64,000 nt of DNA from Brevibacillus brevis (GCF_900637055.1 NZ_LR134338.1:846501-910500); one strand, 5' to 3'; positions 1 through 8,771 are shown, numbered from the stretch's first letter. Notes: generated by a model from the letters alone, not told the origin. Made by a program: numbers and translations.

Positions 1-1193
1 GTCGCAGAAAGGAAAAAAACGGCAAAACGAGCCACGGTAACGGCTCCGCTTAATGCCTGATTGACCAGTGTGAAGGAGGCGACGACGGTAAGGGAGCCGA
101 TAAACAGCATCGAGGGCGATGTCAGCCCAGCACGAATGGAAGCATCGCCGATAATCAGTGCGCCGACCAGTGCCAGTGTTTGCCCGACGTTTTTGGGCAG
201 ACGGGCACCTGCCTCGCGAAGAAACTCAAAAATAAACAGGATGATAAATAGCTCCATCGGCGCGGAAAACGGCAGCCCTTTTCTGCCTTGTGTAACGGTA
301 GCGAGTAATTGAAAAGGAAATTGCTCTACATTATAGGCGGTCAGCGCAATCCAGAAGCCAGGCAGAAAGATCGCGATCCAAAATCCCCCCAGGCGCAGCA
401 TGCGTTCCAGCCATACATAGGTAACAGGATATTGATCGTCTTCAGGAGATTTGATCAGTTCCAGCAAGGTTACAGGTGCCACGATGCCCAAGGGCGAACC
501 GTCTACCAACACGATGACCTTGCCTTGCAGCAGCATGTAAATCGCAAAATCAGGACGTCCCGTATAATCAACCAATGGAAACAGCGAACGAGTGTTGTCG
601 CTCAGCATTTTTTCCAGAATGGCGCTGTTCACAATTTTTTTTGATGCACATTTGTGTAGCCTCTCGCGCATCATCTCTACCAGATCTACAGATACCCCGT
701 CTGTTATATACAGCATTCCGACTCTTGTTCGCGAGCGCGTTCCGAGAATAAAAGGCTCATAGGCCAGGGTAATCGTTCGCATACGCTTGCGAATGAGAGC
801 TACGTTCGTGGAAAGATCCTCGACGAAGCCGTCCCGGGGACCTTTGATCGAAATCTCTGTATTGGCTTCTTCCGTGCTGCGTTCTGGCCGATTGGCGATG
901 TCCCAGGCAAACGGAGGAGTGTCACCAATGAAAATCAGCAAATCTCCAGCAAAAAGTCGCTCAATCCACAGCTCTGGATTCGTGAAGAGAGGGGTGAGGG
1001 GCAGGGAGCGCAAATCACCCTCAGCCAGGAAACGCTCAAGCTGTGGCAATGCCGTATCTTGTAAGTGACGAACGTCTGCAAGTCCTTCGCAATAAAGCAT
1101 CAACACAGGCTGGTCTTCAGATGTGACCGTACGCATAAAAACGACGTCCGCACAATGCGCGAATTTTGCTCGCAGTTCCTCTTCAAGGGTCAT
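1..1193 (-). CDS. GerA-family spore germination receptor subunit A (partial)
   Basis: Inner-membrane subunit of a nutrient germinant receptor of the GerAA/GerKA family. The gene begins at an ATG complementary to 1191-1193 and runs off the left edge, so only about the first 397 residues are visible. The N-terminal soluble part carries family-type stretches such as IKGPRDGFVEDLSTN and VGMLYITDG. The later part enters hydrophobic segments, including ARLPKNVGQTLALVGALIIG, typical of the GerA membrane domain. The first codons overlap the end of the upstream GerB-type gene by 11 bases, so the two are translationally coupled. The order here is B then A, unlike the A-B-C order of the second ger operon at 38660-42419. 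A C subunit, if present, lies beyond the edge. The family call is firm; the germinant is unknown. Confidence 0.9.
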   Translation of the reverse strand, partial: MTLEEELRAKFAHCADVVFMRTVTSEDQPVLMLYCEGLADVRHLQDTALPQLERFLAEGDLRSLPLTPLFTNPELWIERLFAGDLLIFIGDTPPFAWDIANRPERSTEEANTEISIKGPRDGFVEDLSTNVALIRKRMRTITLAYEPFILGTRSRTRVGMLYITDGVSVDLVEMMRERLHKCASKKIVNSAILEKMLSDNTRSLFPLVDYTGRPDFAIYMLLQGKVIVLVDGSPLGIVAPVTLLELIKSPEDDQYPVTYVWLERMLRLGGFWIAIFLPGFWIALTAYNVEQFPFQLLATVTQGRKGLPFSAPMELFIILFIFEFLREAGARLPKNVGQTLALVGALIIGDASIRAGLTSPSMLFIGSLTVVASFTLVNQALSGAVTVARFAVFFLSA

Positions 1194-2283
1194 GGCCAAT
1201 TCCCTCCTGTTTGGATGGTTTGCGCAGGGAAATCAGGATGAGTGCGAGTGAGACAATGATCATAATGACGAAGTAAAGCGGATAGTATACGTGCGTCAGG
1301 AAGGAAACGAACTGCATGTCACTATACGGGAGGCTGGTAAAGGCGATCATGCTCCCCCCGAGAAACAGGATCGTGTATTTGCGTTGTTTTCTGGTACGGA
1401 TCGTGAGTAATTCTCCCAGGAGCAGCAAGCAGATGGTAATTCGAATAAAAGCGCCAGAGAGCCACTGGAAAATCGAGAAGAACTCCATATTTTCGATGTC
1501 TTTTCCGATGGTAAGGAGCCGCCATTGTTCAAATGCAGGAAAACGTTGACGCGCAGACTCGACAGGTCCGAATTCTGCAATCGCCCCCGTCAACGGACTG
1601 AGTGTCAACAGAAGCGTAATGCCGAGCATAACGAAATAGTGTACGAGGCGGAGTGGCTTGCGTACGTGATGCTGTAGCAATAGCAGCAGAAACAGCTCGG
1701 TAATACCGCCGCCAACGTAGAGCATCCCAAGCAGCAGAGGACGAATACCGTTCTGGAAAAGCGGCAGTAAAAGACTATAATCCTTTTTGGGAATATTGCC
1801 AAAAGCGACGAAAAATCCGAGCAGCACGACGATAGGCAGAAGGATTCCTGCTGTGATTCCTATAGAAGTCATTCCCCCGATAGCTGCGAGCACACATAAT
1901 CCCATCAAGGCGAATGCGGTCACCCACTCGGGTGTTCGAGGCAGGTAGTTGACCGTAGTCCATGTCTGGGTATCGATTAGATTGGTTAACGCCATCAGGT
2001 ACAGGCAGATCATGATCGGAGCGAGCAAGAGATGGCTGACAATATTTCCTGTTCGCTGCTGAAGCCATTCAGACAATGCTTGTTGCTTTATTCTTCGATT
2101 GATCACAAACAAAAGATACACCCACAAGGAAAAAGGAATACCTGCAAGCAACACGCTTAACCAAGCATCTCTGCCTGCTTTGCTCAATAAGAGGGGGATG
2201 ACGGTTACGTGGTTCGTAATGCCGATCGTCAGCATCATCACCATAATGGCTTGACCAATCCCGATTTTTCCGTCCACTTTCAT
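1183..2283 (-). CDS. GerB-family spore germination permease-like subunit
   Basis: Integral membrane subunit of a germinant receptor, related to the amino-acid permease superfamily and to GerAB/GerKB. The 366-residue protein is almost entirely hydrophobic with about ten membrane segments. It starts with a short charged N-terminus followed by GQAIMVMMLTIGITNHVTV. Length matches the usual 360-370 residues. The start ATG at 2283 has a G-rich ribosome site about 11 bases upstream. It is the first gene of a two-gene visible operon and overlaps the A subunit by 11 bases. GerB proteins are thought to bind the small germinant, but the ligand cannot be read from sequence. Expression is expected in the forespore; I did not resolve a promoter. 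Confidence 0.9.
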   Translation of the reverse strand: MKVDGKIGIGQAIMVMMLTIGITNHVTVIPLLLSKAGRDAWLSVLLAGIPFSLWVYLLFVINRRIKQQALSEWLQQRTGNIVSHLLLAPIMICLYLMALTNLIDTQTWTTVNYLPRTPEWVTAFALMGLCVLAAIGGMTSIGITAGILLPIVVLLGFFVAFGNIPKKDYSLLLPLFQNGIRPLLLGMLYVGGGITELFLLLLLQHHVRKPLRLVHYFVMLGITLLLTLSPLTGAIAEFGPVESARQRFPAFEQWRLLTIGKDIENMEFFSIFQWLSGAFIRITICLLLLGELLTIRTRKQRKYTILFLGGSMIAFTSLPYSDMQFVSFLTHVYYPLYFVIMIIVSLALILISLRKPSKQEGIGHDP

Positions 2284-2434
2284 GAAAGACTTGTCCCCCT
2301 GTGCGTGGTGGTGCTGTTAGGATTTGCCTGCTTGCTTGGAAATATGTATCAGGTATAAAGGTTACATCCTCCCGAGAAAGTATGGTATTCTACTATGAGG
2401 TAAAAAGGTAGAAACGGAGTAAGGAGTGCAGCCG

Positions 2435-3526
2435 ATGTATCAGCTCATAAGAAAATATCTGTTCCAGCAAGATGCGGAAGAGATTCATGAAAAGACAATT
2501 GGTGCCTTAAGGCTGGTGGAGGATTCTGCTCCAGGCAAAAGCATCCTGAAGATGATCTATCAGGTAAAAGACCAGCGGTTGGAGAATAAGCTGTGGGGAA
2601 TGACGTTTCCGAATCCAGTCGGACTTGCAGCCGGTTTTGATAAAAATGCAGAAGTCTATCATGCATTGGGTGCCCTTGGTTTTGGGTTTGTGGAAATTGG
2701 GACGTTGACGCCGCAGGGACAGCCAGGCAATCCGAAGCCGCGTTTGTTCCGATTGCCGGAACATCAGGCTGTCATTAACCGGATGGGCTTCAACAATCAC
2801 GGTGCGTATCTGGCTTCCCAGCATTTGGTCGATTACGCATACTCAGATGTTCCGATTGGGATTAACATTGGGAAAAACAAAGTAACGCCGAATGAAGAAG
2901 CGGCCATCGACTATAGCAAATGTATGGACATGCTCTATGCATACGGTCACTATTTCGTCATTAACATCAGTTCTCCGAATACCCCGAATCTGCGTGACTT
3001 GCAGGAAACAGAGAGCTTGCGTCATTTGGTGCGTGCAGTAAGGGAAAAGGCAACTGAAATGGAAGCGCGTTCCATCAAGAAAAAACCGATTCTGCTGAAG
3101 GTAGCGCCAGACATGTCGGATGAGCACATGCGCGATGTTGTTCACGCTGCTGTAGAAGAAGGAATTGCCGGAATTATCGCTACCAATACGACACTGTCAC
3201 GCGAGGCGGTTTCCGGACATCGATTTGCCGAGGAAGCAGGAGGCTTGAGCGGAAGACCTCTTACGGAGCGTTCCACTGCTTGGGTGAAGGAGATTTATCA
3301 AGAAGTAGGAGACAAGGTGCCAATTATTGGTGTTGGCGGCATTTATAGCGGTGAAGACGCCTACGCGAAAATCCGAGCAGGAGCCAGTCTCGTTCAGGTG
3401 TATACGGGGATGATTTATCAGGGCCCAGGTATCGCCAAGCAAATCAACAAAAAACTGCTCAAGCTCATGCAACGCGATGGTTTTAAACATATTAGTGAAG
3501 TGATTGGCGTAGACGCAAAAGAATAG
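2435..3526 (+). CDS. pyrD: Dihydroorotate dehydrogenase (quinone), class 2
   Basis: Oxidises dihydroorotate to orotate in de novo pyrimidine synthesis, passing electrons to membrane quinone. The class 2 assignment rests on the N-terminal extension (MYQLIRKYLF, membrane-associating), the FMN-binding stretch NPVGLAAGFDKNA, the substrate region NRMGFNNHG, the conserved INISSPNTPNLR loop, and the C-terminal phosphate-binding GVGGIYSGEDAYAKIRAGA. An in-frame GTG lies at 2426, but it overlaps the AAGGAG ribosome site. The ATG at 2435, 8 bases downstream of GGAG, is the better start and gives 363 residues. The gene stands alone, away from a pyr operon, as is common for class 2 enzymes in this group. 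A rho-independent terminator follows. Confidence 0.95.
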   Translation: MYQLIRKYLFQQDAEEIHEKTIGALRLVEDSAPGKSILKMIYQVKDQRLENKLWGMTFPNPVGLAAGFDKNAEVYHALGALGFGFVEIGTLTPQGQPGNPKPRLFRLPEHQAVINRMGFNNHGAYLASQHLVDYAYSDVPIGINIGKNKVTPNEEAAIDYSKCMDMLYAYGHYFVINISSPNTPNLRDLQETESLRHLVRAVREKATEMEARSIKKKPILLKVAPDMSDEHMRDVVHAAVEEGIAGIIATNTTLSREAVSGHRFAEEAGGLSGRPLTERSTAWVKEIYQEVGDKVPIIGVGGIYSGEDAYAKIRAGASLVQVYTGMIYQGPGIAKQINKKLLKLMQRDGFKHISEVIGVDAKE

Positions 3527-3537
3527 ATAGAACAAGT

Positions 3538-3590
3538 ACGCATAGATCGATGGCTCCGTTTGTAGTGGGGCATCGGTTTATGCGTTTTTG
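3538..3590 (+). terminator. Rho-independent terminator after pyrD
   Basis: ACGCATA and CGATG arms pair with CATCG and TATGCGT across a 3538-3585 hairpin, followed by a run of five T. It separates pyrD from the cobalamin leader. Confidence 0.75.
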
Positions 3591-3667
3591 CTTATATTCT
3601 TCCGATTTATGTAGTGATTCGGTATAATGATGTGGGACAAACATGAATTGTCTGTCAATTGCATATT

Positions 3668-3838
3668 GTCGGCGTTAGGTGCCTTTATGTGACGCATAAA
3701 GGGTAACAGGGAATCGGGTGAAAGTCCCGAGCGGTCCCGCCACTGTAACCAGGGAGCTCTCTTTGATAAGGATACCACTCATTTTCGTATGGGGAAGGAC
3801 AAAGAGCGCATGGATCTGGAAGCCAGGAGACCTACCTA
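3668..3838 (+). promoter_or_regulatory. Cobalamin (B12) riboswitch upstream of cbiMNQO
   Basis: The leader shows the hallmark elements in order: a paired 5' segment with GGTGCC near 3679, GGGAATCGGGTGAAAGTCCC, the GCCACTGTAA core element, and the B12 box AGCCAGGAGACCTACC at 3821-3836. A TATAAT at 3623-3628 is a plausible -10. An intrinsic terminator at 3926-3956 lies between aptamer and gene, so the simplest reading is transcription termination when B12 is bound, shutting off cobalt uptake. Confidence 0.95.
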
Positions 3839-3925
3839 GTAGCCACACCCACAAAACCTTCGCGGAAAGGAGCGGTGAATACGAGGCAATGAGGCTGTAT
3901 AATCAGTCTGTTGTTTTGTGTGCAC

Positions 3926-3956
3926 ATCTCGTCCATTGATGGATGGGATTTTTTTG
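3926..3956 (+). terminator. Expression-platform terminator of the cobalamin riboswitch
   Basis: ATCTCGTCCA pairs with TGGATGGGAT (with G-T pairs) around a four-base loop and runs into seven T. Its position between the B12 box and cbiM makes it the likely regulated terminator. Confidence 0.8.
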
Positions 3957-4002
3957 TTTGTTAGGAAAAGAACGAACGAAAGCCAGTTAAGGAGGAATGA
4001 AC

Positions 4003-4767
4003 ATGAATCGATCTCGTCTCGTAACTACTTGTCTGATGATCGCGGGCTTTGTCCTGTATTTTCTGCTCAATGAACCAAAGACAGGACACGCGATGCACAT
4101 CATGGAAGGGTATTTGCCATTATCCTGGGCCTTGTTTTGGTGGGCTGTCTTCTTGCCATTTTTTATTCTTGGGATTCGTTCGATTAACAAGATTGTAAAA
4201 GAACATCCCGAAATGAAGCTCCTTATTGGTGTTGCAGGAGCGTTTGCCTTTGTTTTATCTGCACTGAAAATCCCTTCGGTTACAGGCAGCAGCTCTCACC
4301 CGACTGGAACGGGCCTTGGCGCCATTATGTTTGGACCTTTTGCGATGTCTGTGTTAGGGAGCATGGTGCTCTTGTTTCAAGCCTTACTTTTAGCACATGG
4401 AGGTTTGACTACGCTAGGGGCAAATGCTGTATCCATGGCAGTAGTAGGACCACTTGTGGCATACGGAATCTATCAGATGATCATGAAAGTGGGCGGAAGC
4501 CAGCGTCTGGCTGTTTTTGCAGCGGCTGCCTTGGCTGATCTCGCTACCTATGTGGTGACTTCGATTCAACTGGCACTCGCATTTCCAGCTGAATCTGGTG
4601 GAGTGTTGGCCTCGTTTGCCAAATTCGCAGGAATTTTTGCATTCACGCAAGTACCGCTCGCAATCAGTGAAGGTTTGTTGACCGTTCTTGTTTGGAACTG
4701 GTTGTTATCTTACAACGCAAAAGAGCTTACACAGCTTCGTTTGCTCAAACGGGAGGAATCGCTGTGA
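4003..4767 (+). CDS. cbiM: Cobalt ECF transporter substrate-binding component CbiM
   Basis: S component of the energy-coupling-factor transporter that imports Co2+ for cobalamin synthesis. An N-terminal hydrophobic segment is followed by the family hallmark [11 protein letters not shown] near residues 28-38, where Met and His coordinate the metal. Several more membrane segments follow, with [13 protein letters not shown] and [16 protein letters not shown], both typical of CbiM. Two ATGs are possible (3997 and 4003). GGAGG at 3991-3995 sits 7 bases before 4003, so that one is chosen (254 residues). It heads cbiMNQO, with GTGA/ATGA overlaps at every junction, under a cobalamin riboswitch. This regulation and the presence of CbiN favour cobalt over nickel. 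Confidence 0.95.
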   Translation: MNRSRLVTTCLMIAGFVLYFLLNEPKTGHAMHIMEGYLPLSWALFWWAVFLPFFILGIRSINKIVKEHPEMKLLIGVAGAFAFVLSALKIPSVTGSSSHPTGTGLGAIMFGPFAMSVLGSMVLLFQALLLAHGGLTTLGANAVSMAVVGPLVAYGIYQMIMKVGGSQRLAVFAAAALADLATYVVTSIQLALAFPAESGGVLASFAKFAGIFAFTQVPLAISEGLLTVLVWNWLLSYNAKELTQLRLLKREESL

Positions 4768-5048
4768 AAAAAGGATGGAACTGGCTTTTACTCTTGGGGG
4801 TAATCGTACTGGCGATTGTCCCGCTGTTGCTGGTGCAGGATTCGGAATTTGGCGGCGCAGACGGCGTGGCAGAGGAAGCGATCAAGGAGATCGCTCCGAG
4901 CTACGAACCGTGGTTCCAGCCGCTGATAGAACCGCCAGGGGGAGAGACGGAGAGCTTGTTGTTTGCGGTGCAGGCGGCGTTGGGAGCGGGAGTGATCGGC
5001 TACGCCGTGGGCTTGTACAAAGGTCGGTTGGATAAGCGGAAAAAATGA
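4764..5048 (+). CDS. cbiN: Cobalt transport protein CbiN
   Basis: Small accessory subunit of the cobalt ECF transporter, with two membrane helices joined by an extracytoplasmic loop. It starts at GTG 4764, which overlaps the cbiM stop (GTGA), with GGGAGG at 4751-4756. The 94-residue product has a helix at about 5-24 ([18 protein letters not shown]), the loop motif [11 protein letters not shown], a conserved aromatic segment YEPWFQPL, and a second helix near 68-84. Length and layout match CbiN. An upstream in-frame TTG exists but would lie inside cbiM and lacks a ribosome site. Confidence 0.93.
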   Translation: MKKGWNWLLLLGVIVLAIVPLLLVQDSEFGGADGVAEEAIKEIAPSYEPWFQPLIEPPGGETESLLFAVQAALGAGVIGYAVGLYKGRLDKRKK

Positions 5049-5842
5049 ACGGGCTGCAGCTTGATTCTCTCTCTTATCAAAACAGGCTGAAATGTCTGCC
5101 GCCAGCTCATAAGCTATTGCTGGCGAGTGCATTGTTACTGCTCGTCTTGGTGGGACATGTATGGATGCAGATGGCCGTTGTTGTCTGGATGACGGTATGG
5201 GTAGTGGTGTATGCCCGGATTCCTGTCCGTATCTATTGTGCCTTTATGATGGTGTCGCTCTCGTTTTTTGCGGCGGGGCTCCCTGCCCTAATGGTAGAAG
5301 GGGCGAGAGCAGGTGAAGTGCAGGTCCAGGTCGCAACAGCATGGGAAGTGGGATCGTATGTGCTCTATGTGCCGATGTCCTCCTTCAGTAAAGTTTGGAT
5401 CTTATTTTGGCGTACCATGGCAAGCTTATCCTGCTTTGCCTTCCTTTTGTTTACCGTGCCGTTTGCCGAAATCCTGCAGGTGCTTCGCCGACTTCGTATG
5501 CCTGTCCTTGTGACTGACTTATTAATGATCATGTATCGGTTTATTTTTGTGTTAGTAACGATTTCTCACCAGCTCTGGATTGCCCAACGTTCGCGCGGAG
5601 GTCATCGCGGCTTCCGCGCGACGCTTCGGGATGCGGGGATTCTCGTTGCGCAATTGTTTGTCAGAGCAATGCGCAAATACGAAGCCCTGCACAAAGGAAT
5701 GGCGGCTAGAGGCTTCGGGGAGAGCATGCAGGTGCTCTCGTTTCATACCCATGCTCGCTCGCGCCGTTATGAGTGGGAGTCAATCGCAGGCTGTATGCTG
5801 CTGGTGCTGCTTGAGTGGTGGACAGGAGGTTGGCGGTTATGA
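5045..5842 (+). CDS. cbiQ: Cobalt ECF transporter transmembrane component CbiQ
   Basis: T component linking the CbiM substrate protein to the CbiO ATPase. The 265-residue protein has about five membrane helices. The coupling region RHxxLxxGMAARGFG (visible as KYEALHKGMAARGFG near residues 213-227) is the CbiQ/EcfT signature that contacts the ATPase. The ATG overlaps the cbiN stop (ATGA), and the gene's own stop overlaps the cbiO start. Confidence 0.93.
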   Translation: MNGLQLDSLSYQNRLKCLPPAHKLLLASALLLLVLVGHVWMQMAVVVWMTVWVVVYARIPVRIYCAFMMVSLSFFAAGLPALMVEGARAGEVQVQVATAWEVGSYVLYVPMSSFSKVWILFWRTMASLSCFAFLLFTVPFAEILQVLRRLRMPVLVTDLLMIMYRFIFVLVTISHQLWIAQRSRGGHRGFRATLRDAGILVAQLFVRAMRKYEALHKGMAARGFGESMQVLSFHTHARSRRYEWESIAGCMLLVLLEWWTGGWRL

Positions 5843-6687
5843 CATCAAGGTTGTTGGAGTTTATTGATTTGCAGTACACGTATCCGGGGGGGCGGGGACC
5901 CGTTCTGTCTGGGCTGTCCTTATGGATTCCAGAAGGGAAAAAATGTGTCCTTTTGGGACGAAATGGCTGTGGGAAGTCGACCTTGTTCTTGCATGGAAAC
6001 GGGATCATCGAGCCACAGCAGGGACAGGTGCTGTGGAAGGGGAAACCGCTTGTCTACAAACGCGCCGCACTGCAAGAAATGACACAAAAGGTAGGCTTGG
6101 TCTTTCAAGATCCCGAGCATCAGCTGATCGCAAGCACGGTCGCGGAAGATATCTCCTACGGTTTATGCAATCAGAAGCTGCCTGCGGACGTAATCCGGGC
6201 AAAGGTAGAAAAGGCGCTGGATGCATTCGGGTTGAGAGAGCTGGCAGAAGCTCCGATACATCATTTGAGCCTGGGACAAAAACGGCGTCTGGCACTCGCG
6301 GGGGTTATGGTCATGGAGCTTGAGCTTTTGCTGTTGGACGAACCTACTGCATATCTGGATCGGTATCAGACAAAAAATTTGCTGCGTGAGCTCGATGCCA
6401 TTCACCAGCAAGGAACGACTGTTTTGATGGCAACACACGATATGGATATTGCGTTTGAATGGGCGGAGTGGATTTGCATCATGGATGAAGGCAGGCTTGT
6501 TTTCGCGGGAGATCCGCAGGAGGCATTGGAAAACAGAGTGATGCTCGAGAGTCTTCATCTGGGCATGCCGTTGCTTGTCGATGTGTGGGAGGCACTGCCT
6601 GAGCAGTGGAAGCGGGAACTGGGCGGAACTATTCCGCGTTCGGTCGACGAACTGCGCAAAAGGCTCAGTGTTCAGCAGGTATGGTGA
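5839..6687 (+). CDS. cbiO: Cobalt ECF transporter ATPase CbiO
   Basis: ATP-binding subunit that powers cobalt import. Walker A GRNGCGKST lies at residues 40-48, the Q-loop in GLVFQDPEHQL, the signature LSLGQKRR, Walker B LLLLDEPTAYLD, and the switch His in MATHDMD. I take ATG 5839, which overlaps the cbiQ stop (ATGA) and follows GGAGG, over an upstream in-frame start at 5815; this gives 282 residues. The single CbiO probably acts as a homodimer, as usual in dedicated cobalt systems. It is the last transporter gene. Confidence 0.95.
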   Translation: MTSRLLEFIDLQYTYPGGRGPVLSGLSLWIPEGKKCVLLGRNGCGKSTLFLHGNGIIEPQQGQVLWKGKPLVYKRAALQEMTQKVGLVFQDPEHQLIASTVAEDISYGLCNQKLPADVIRAKVEKALDAFGLRELAEAPIHHLSLGQKRRLALAGVMVMELELLLLDEPTAYLDRYQTKNLLRELDAIHQQGTTVLMATHDMDIAFEWAEWICIMDEGRLVFAGDPQEALENRVMLESLHLGMPLLVDVWEALPEQWKRELGGTIPRSVDELRKRLSVQQVW

Positions 6688-6741
6688 ATGGGGTGGCCGC
6701 TTTCGGGTAAGCTAACCCCAAAAAGCCATGGAGGTACGCGT

Positions 6742-6906
6742 ATGCAACATGACTCTGTCTCGAGTTCATCTGTCCCGAATCATCAGGAAAAAGGAATCTC
6801 TCGTGATGTAAAGGATGAACTGATGTATCAAATATTGGAGAAAGAGATGACCACCGCCGAACAGGAAAAGAAGATAAAGGATGATTACCTAAAAGGAAAG
6901 GCGTAA
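6742..6906 (+). CDS. Small hydrophilic protein of unknown function
   Basis: A 54-residue, highly charged, Cys-free protein (begins MQHDSVSSSSVPNHQEK, ends KIKDDYLKGKA) with a predicted helical second half rich in Glu and Lys. ATG 6742 follows GGAGG at 6730-6734. It lies 54 bases after cbiO and before a strong terminator, so it may be the last gene of the cbi transcript, though a cobalt role is not suggested by its sequence. I recognise no family. Confidence 0.6.
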   Translation: MQHDSVSSSSVPNHQEKGISRDVKDELMYQILEKEMTTAEQEKKIKDDYLKGKA

Positions 6907-6919
6907 ATTTGCGCCAAAG

Positions 6920-6958
6920 AGCCCTTCTCGCCACATAAAAGGCGTGAAGGGCTTTTTT
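6920..6958 (+). terminator. Rho-independent terminator closing the cbi operon
   Basis: AGCCCTTC-CGCC pairs with GGCG-GAAGGGCT around an ACATAAAA loop and is followed by six T. Confidence 0.9.
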
Positions 6959-7077
6959 CATGGAATGATTCTCGCTGAAAAGTTAAGAAGATTTGCGCGG
7001 ATTTTGTAGGGATATGTCCATTCATCACGAATAACGTAAAGAAGGCACTTACTTACAATGGGAGAAGTGATGAGGTT

Positions 7078-7572
7078 GTGATTTCAACTTTGAATAAGAC
7101 GCTATGCGTTCAGCAACTCGTAGAAAAATTAAGAGACAAGCAGCTCCTTCATATACCGATCGCTGATCTTCGAGAATCCAATAAAGCGTTGTATGAATAC
7201 GTCAATCAGCTCAATGATTCAATTGCGATCATTCCGACTACGATAAATTCTGTCATTACAGGCGTCATCCGCTTCCAGGAAGGGTATTTTATTACCTTGG
7301 GCATGCTCATCTGGAAAGACGCCAACAAAAAAGGGGCGTTCAAAGAAGGGACGTTTCTTTTCTACAAGCATGACGCTCATGATTCCATTGAGGATTGCGT
7401 CCATATTACCAACTCCATCGAAAATCACAATCTGATGGAAAGCTTGTTCTTTGCGTGCTGCGAGAGCAAGGATGGCGATTCCGTGCTTTCCTATTCGCAT
7501 ATCGAGCATGCCATTACATACGGAGAGCTGTATCGTGACATGAAGACCAAAATCAAAAAAGGGTTTGTGTAA
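7078..7572 (+). CDS. Hypothetical protein, 164 residues
   Basis: No family recognised. It is a soluble, mixed alpha/beta-looking protein with two adjacent cysteines (FFACCESKDGD near residue 122) and no signal peptide or membrane segment. The only reasonable start in frame is GTG 7078. GAGG at 7072-7075 is too close, and GGGAG at 7060-7064 is 13 bases away, so the start is uncertain. It stands alone between the cbi terminator and the caspase-like gene. A role linked to either neighbour is not supported. Confidence 0.6.
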   Translation: MISTLNKTLCVQQLVEKLRDKQLLHIPIADLRESNKALYEYVNQLNDSIAIIPTTINSVITGVIRFQEGYFITLGMLIWKDANKKGAFKEGTFLFYKHDAHDSIEDCVHITNSIENHNLMESLFFACCESKDGDSVLSYSHIEHAITYGELYRDMKTKIKKGFV

Positions 7573-7789
7573 TCGCTGCAAAACGAGAGGGGAAAAGCTT
7601 TACTTTCCAGATTTTGAGTGATATACTGCTTGAAATTTTAAAAATTTCCAATGGAAGAGGAGTTTACCTATTCATGATGACCAAGAAGTAACGTCTTGCC
7701 ATTCACCAGTTGGCCCGACCCCCTCCAAGTAAATGGTTTTGTTTACCCACAAATAAAAACCACTTACAACAAAATGGAGGAATATCACG

Positions 7790-8344
7790 ATGAGTAAACC
7801 TGAAATGAATGTAGCCTTAGTAATCGGTCCGGATACGGATCTGGATAGCCACGCAATCCGAAATACACTCGAGTATTTTGGAGCTCGAGTCTTTACGTAC
7901 TGGATTGGTCGACCAAGCGATTTGATCGATGTATTGAATGGCAGCGACCTATACCCAAATACCGACATGATTATTCTGAATTTCCATGGCGATGAGGGAA
8001 GCCTCATTATGCCAGAGCTGGGTGAGGACGTTTACGAGGAAGGAGAACCAAAGGGTGATTTTGGTCCTGACGAGGTTAGACGTTTTGCCAAGCTGGATGG
8101 AAAAATCGTGGTAGGTAACGGATGCTCGCTTGGTTATCCCGAATTAGCGAAGGCCTTTCTCGACAGAGGTTGCCATACGTATATCGGGCCAGATGATTAC
8201 CCGGACGGAAATTCTGCGCTGATGTTCGCACTGCGCTTTTTCTACGAGGTAATTCAAAACAAGAAAAGCGTGGAAGAAGCTTTTCGAATCGCAAAAGCAA
8301 CTGATGAAGAAACCGAGATGTATCAGCTTTATGTAAAAGAGTAA
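7790..8344 (+). CDS. Stand-alone caspase/CHAT-like (clan CD) protein
   Basis: A 184-residue protein with the layout of a minimal caspase-haemoglobinase-fold domain. A hydrophobic strand ends in NFHGDEG, placing a candidate catalytic His at residue 66. A second strand, KIVVGNGCSLG, places a candidate catalytic Cys at 112. The C-terminal half resembles CHAT domains: an AKAFLDRG helix, a YIGPDDYPDGNSALMFA stretch, FYEVIQNKKSVEEAF, then RIAKAT. There is no signal peptide, membrane helix or partner domain. ATG 7790 follows ATGGAGG. CHAT proteins are usually larger or fused to repeats, so this bare version with no recognisable partner is unusual. The fold and dyad are my inference from motif order; the substrate is unknown. 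Confidence 0.6.
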   Translation: MSKPEMNVALVIGPDTDLDSHAIRNTLEYFGARVFTYWIGRPSDLIDVLNGSDLYPNTDMIILNFHGDEGSLIMPELGEDVYEEGEPKGDFGPDEVRRFAKLDGKIVVGNGCSLGYPELAKAFLDRGCHTYIGPDDYPDGNSALMFALRFFYEVIQNKKSVEEAFRIAKATDEETEMYQLYVKE

Positions 8345-8348
8345 ATGC

Positions 8349-8388
8349 AACGCAAAGGGAGCCTTGTACTAGGCTCTTTTTGCGTTTT
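8349..8388 (+). terminator. Rho-independent terminator after the caspase-like gene
   Basis: AACGCAAA and AGCCT pair with AGGCT and TTTGCGTT around a short loop, with a T-rich tail. Confidence 0.8.
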
Positions 8389-8663
8389 TATGCACGAGAA
8401 GTCGTAGGCGTACGATTCGTCTTTGTCGAGAATTGTCATAGTGGTTTTCGCCATGGAAGTAAAAAAATAGTAGGCGGGGAAGGAGAAATGCTTGCTGAGG
8501 TTGGGAAAGAGGGAGAGGAAGGATACACGATCGTCTACATGTACGAGGGAGAAGGGACGATTGGGGCAAATGCTTGCGTCCTTTTTGCTTAATAGGTCAT
8601 CGTACAGGCAAAACATCTGCGAAACGCATACAGTAGTGTTGTCTAAGGAAAGGGGGAGGCATA

Positions 8664-8750
8664 ATGAGTATCTTTAATGGCTTTGATGACTTTGCTCTGA
8701 TCCTGGTCTTGTTCGTTTTGCTTGTCATTGTTGGATGTTCTTGGGATTAG
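8664..8750 (+). CDS. YjcZ-family sporulation peptide
   Basis: A 28-residue peptide: a short polar start (MSIFNGFDDFA) followed by one membrane helix with the family pattern LILVLFVLLVIVGCSW. This match to the YjcZ/sporulation tiny-protein family (FALIVVLFILLIIVG-type helix) is strong despite the size. ATG 8664 has an excellent GGGGGAGG ribosome site at 8652-8659. CATACAGTA at 8627-8635 fits the CATANNNTA -10 of the mother-cell sigma factors, but I see no matching -35. A hairpin follows at 8772-8804. In the family these peptides are made late in sporulation and associate with the spore; their exact role is not known. Confidence 0.85.
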   Translation: MSIFNGFDDFALILVLFVLLVIVGCSWD

Positions 8751-8771
8751 GAAATATGTGTAGCAAAAGAG

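Noticed and set aside
7674..7691. Tiny ORF MMTKK before the caspase-like gene
   Set aside because: Five residues with a moderate ribosome site; too short to support as a gene or leader without a linked hairpin.
8488..8592. 34-residue ORF before the YjcZ-type gene
   Set aside because: Start is only 2 bases from its AGGAG, the composition is Gly/Glu low complexity, and there is no terminator or homology cue.
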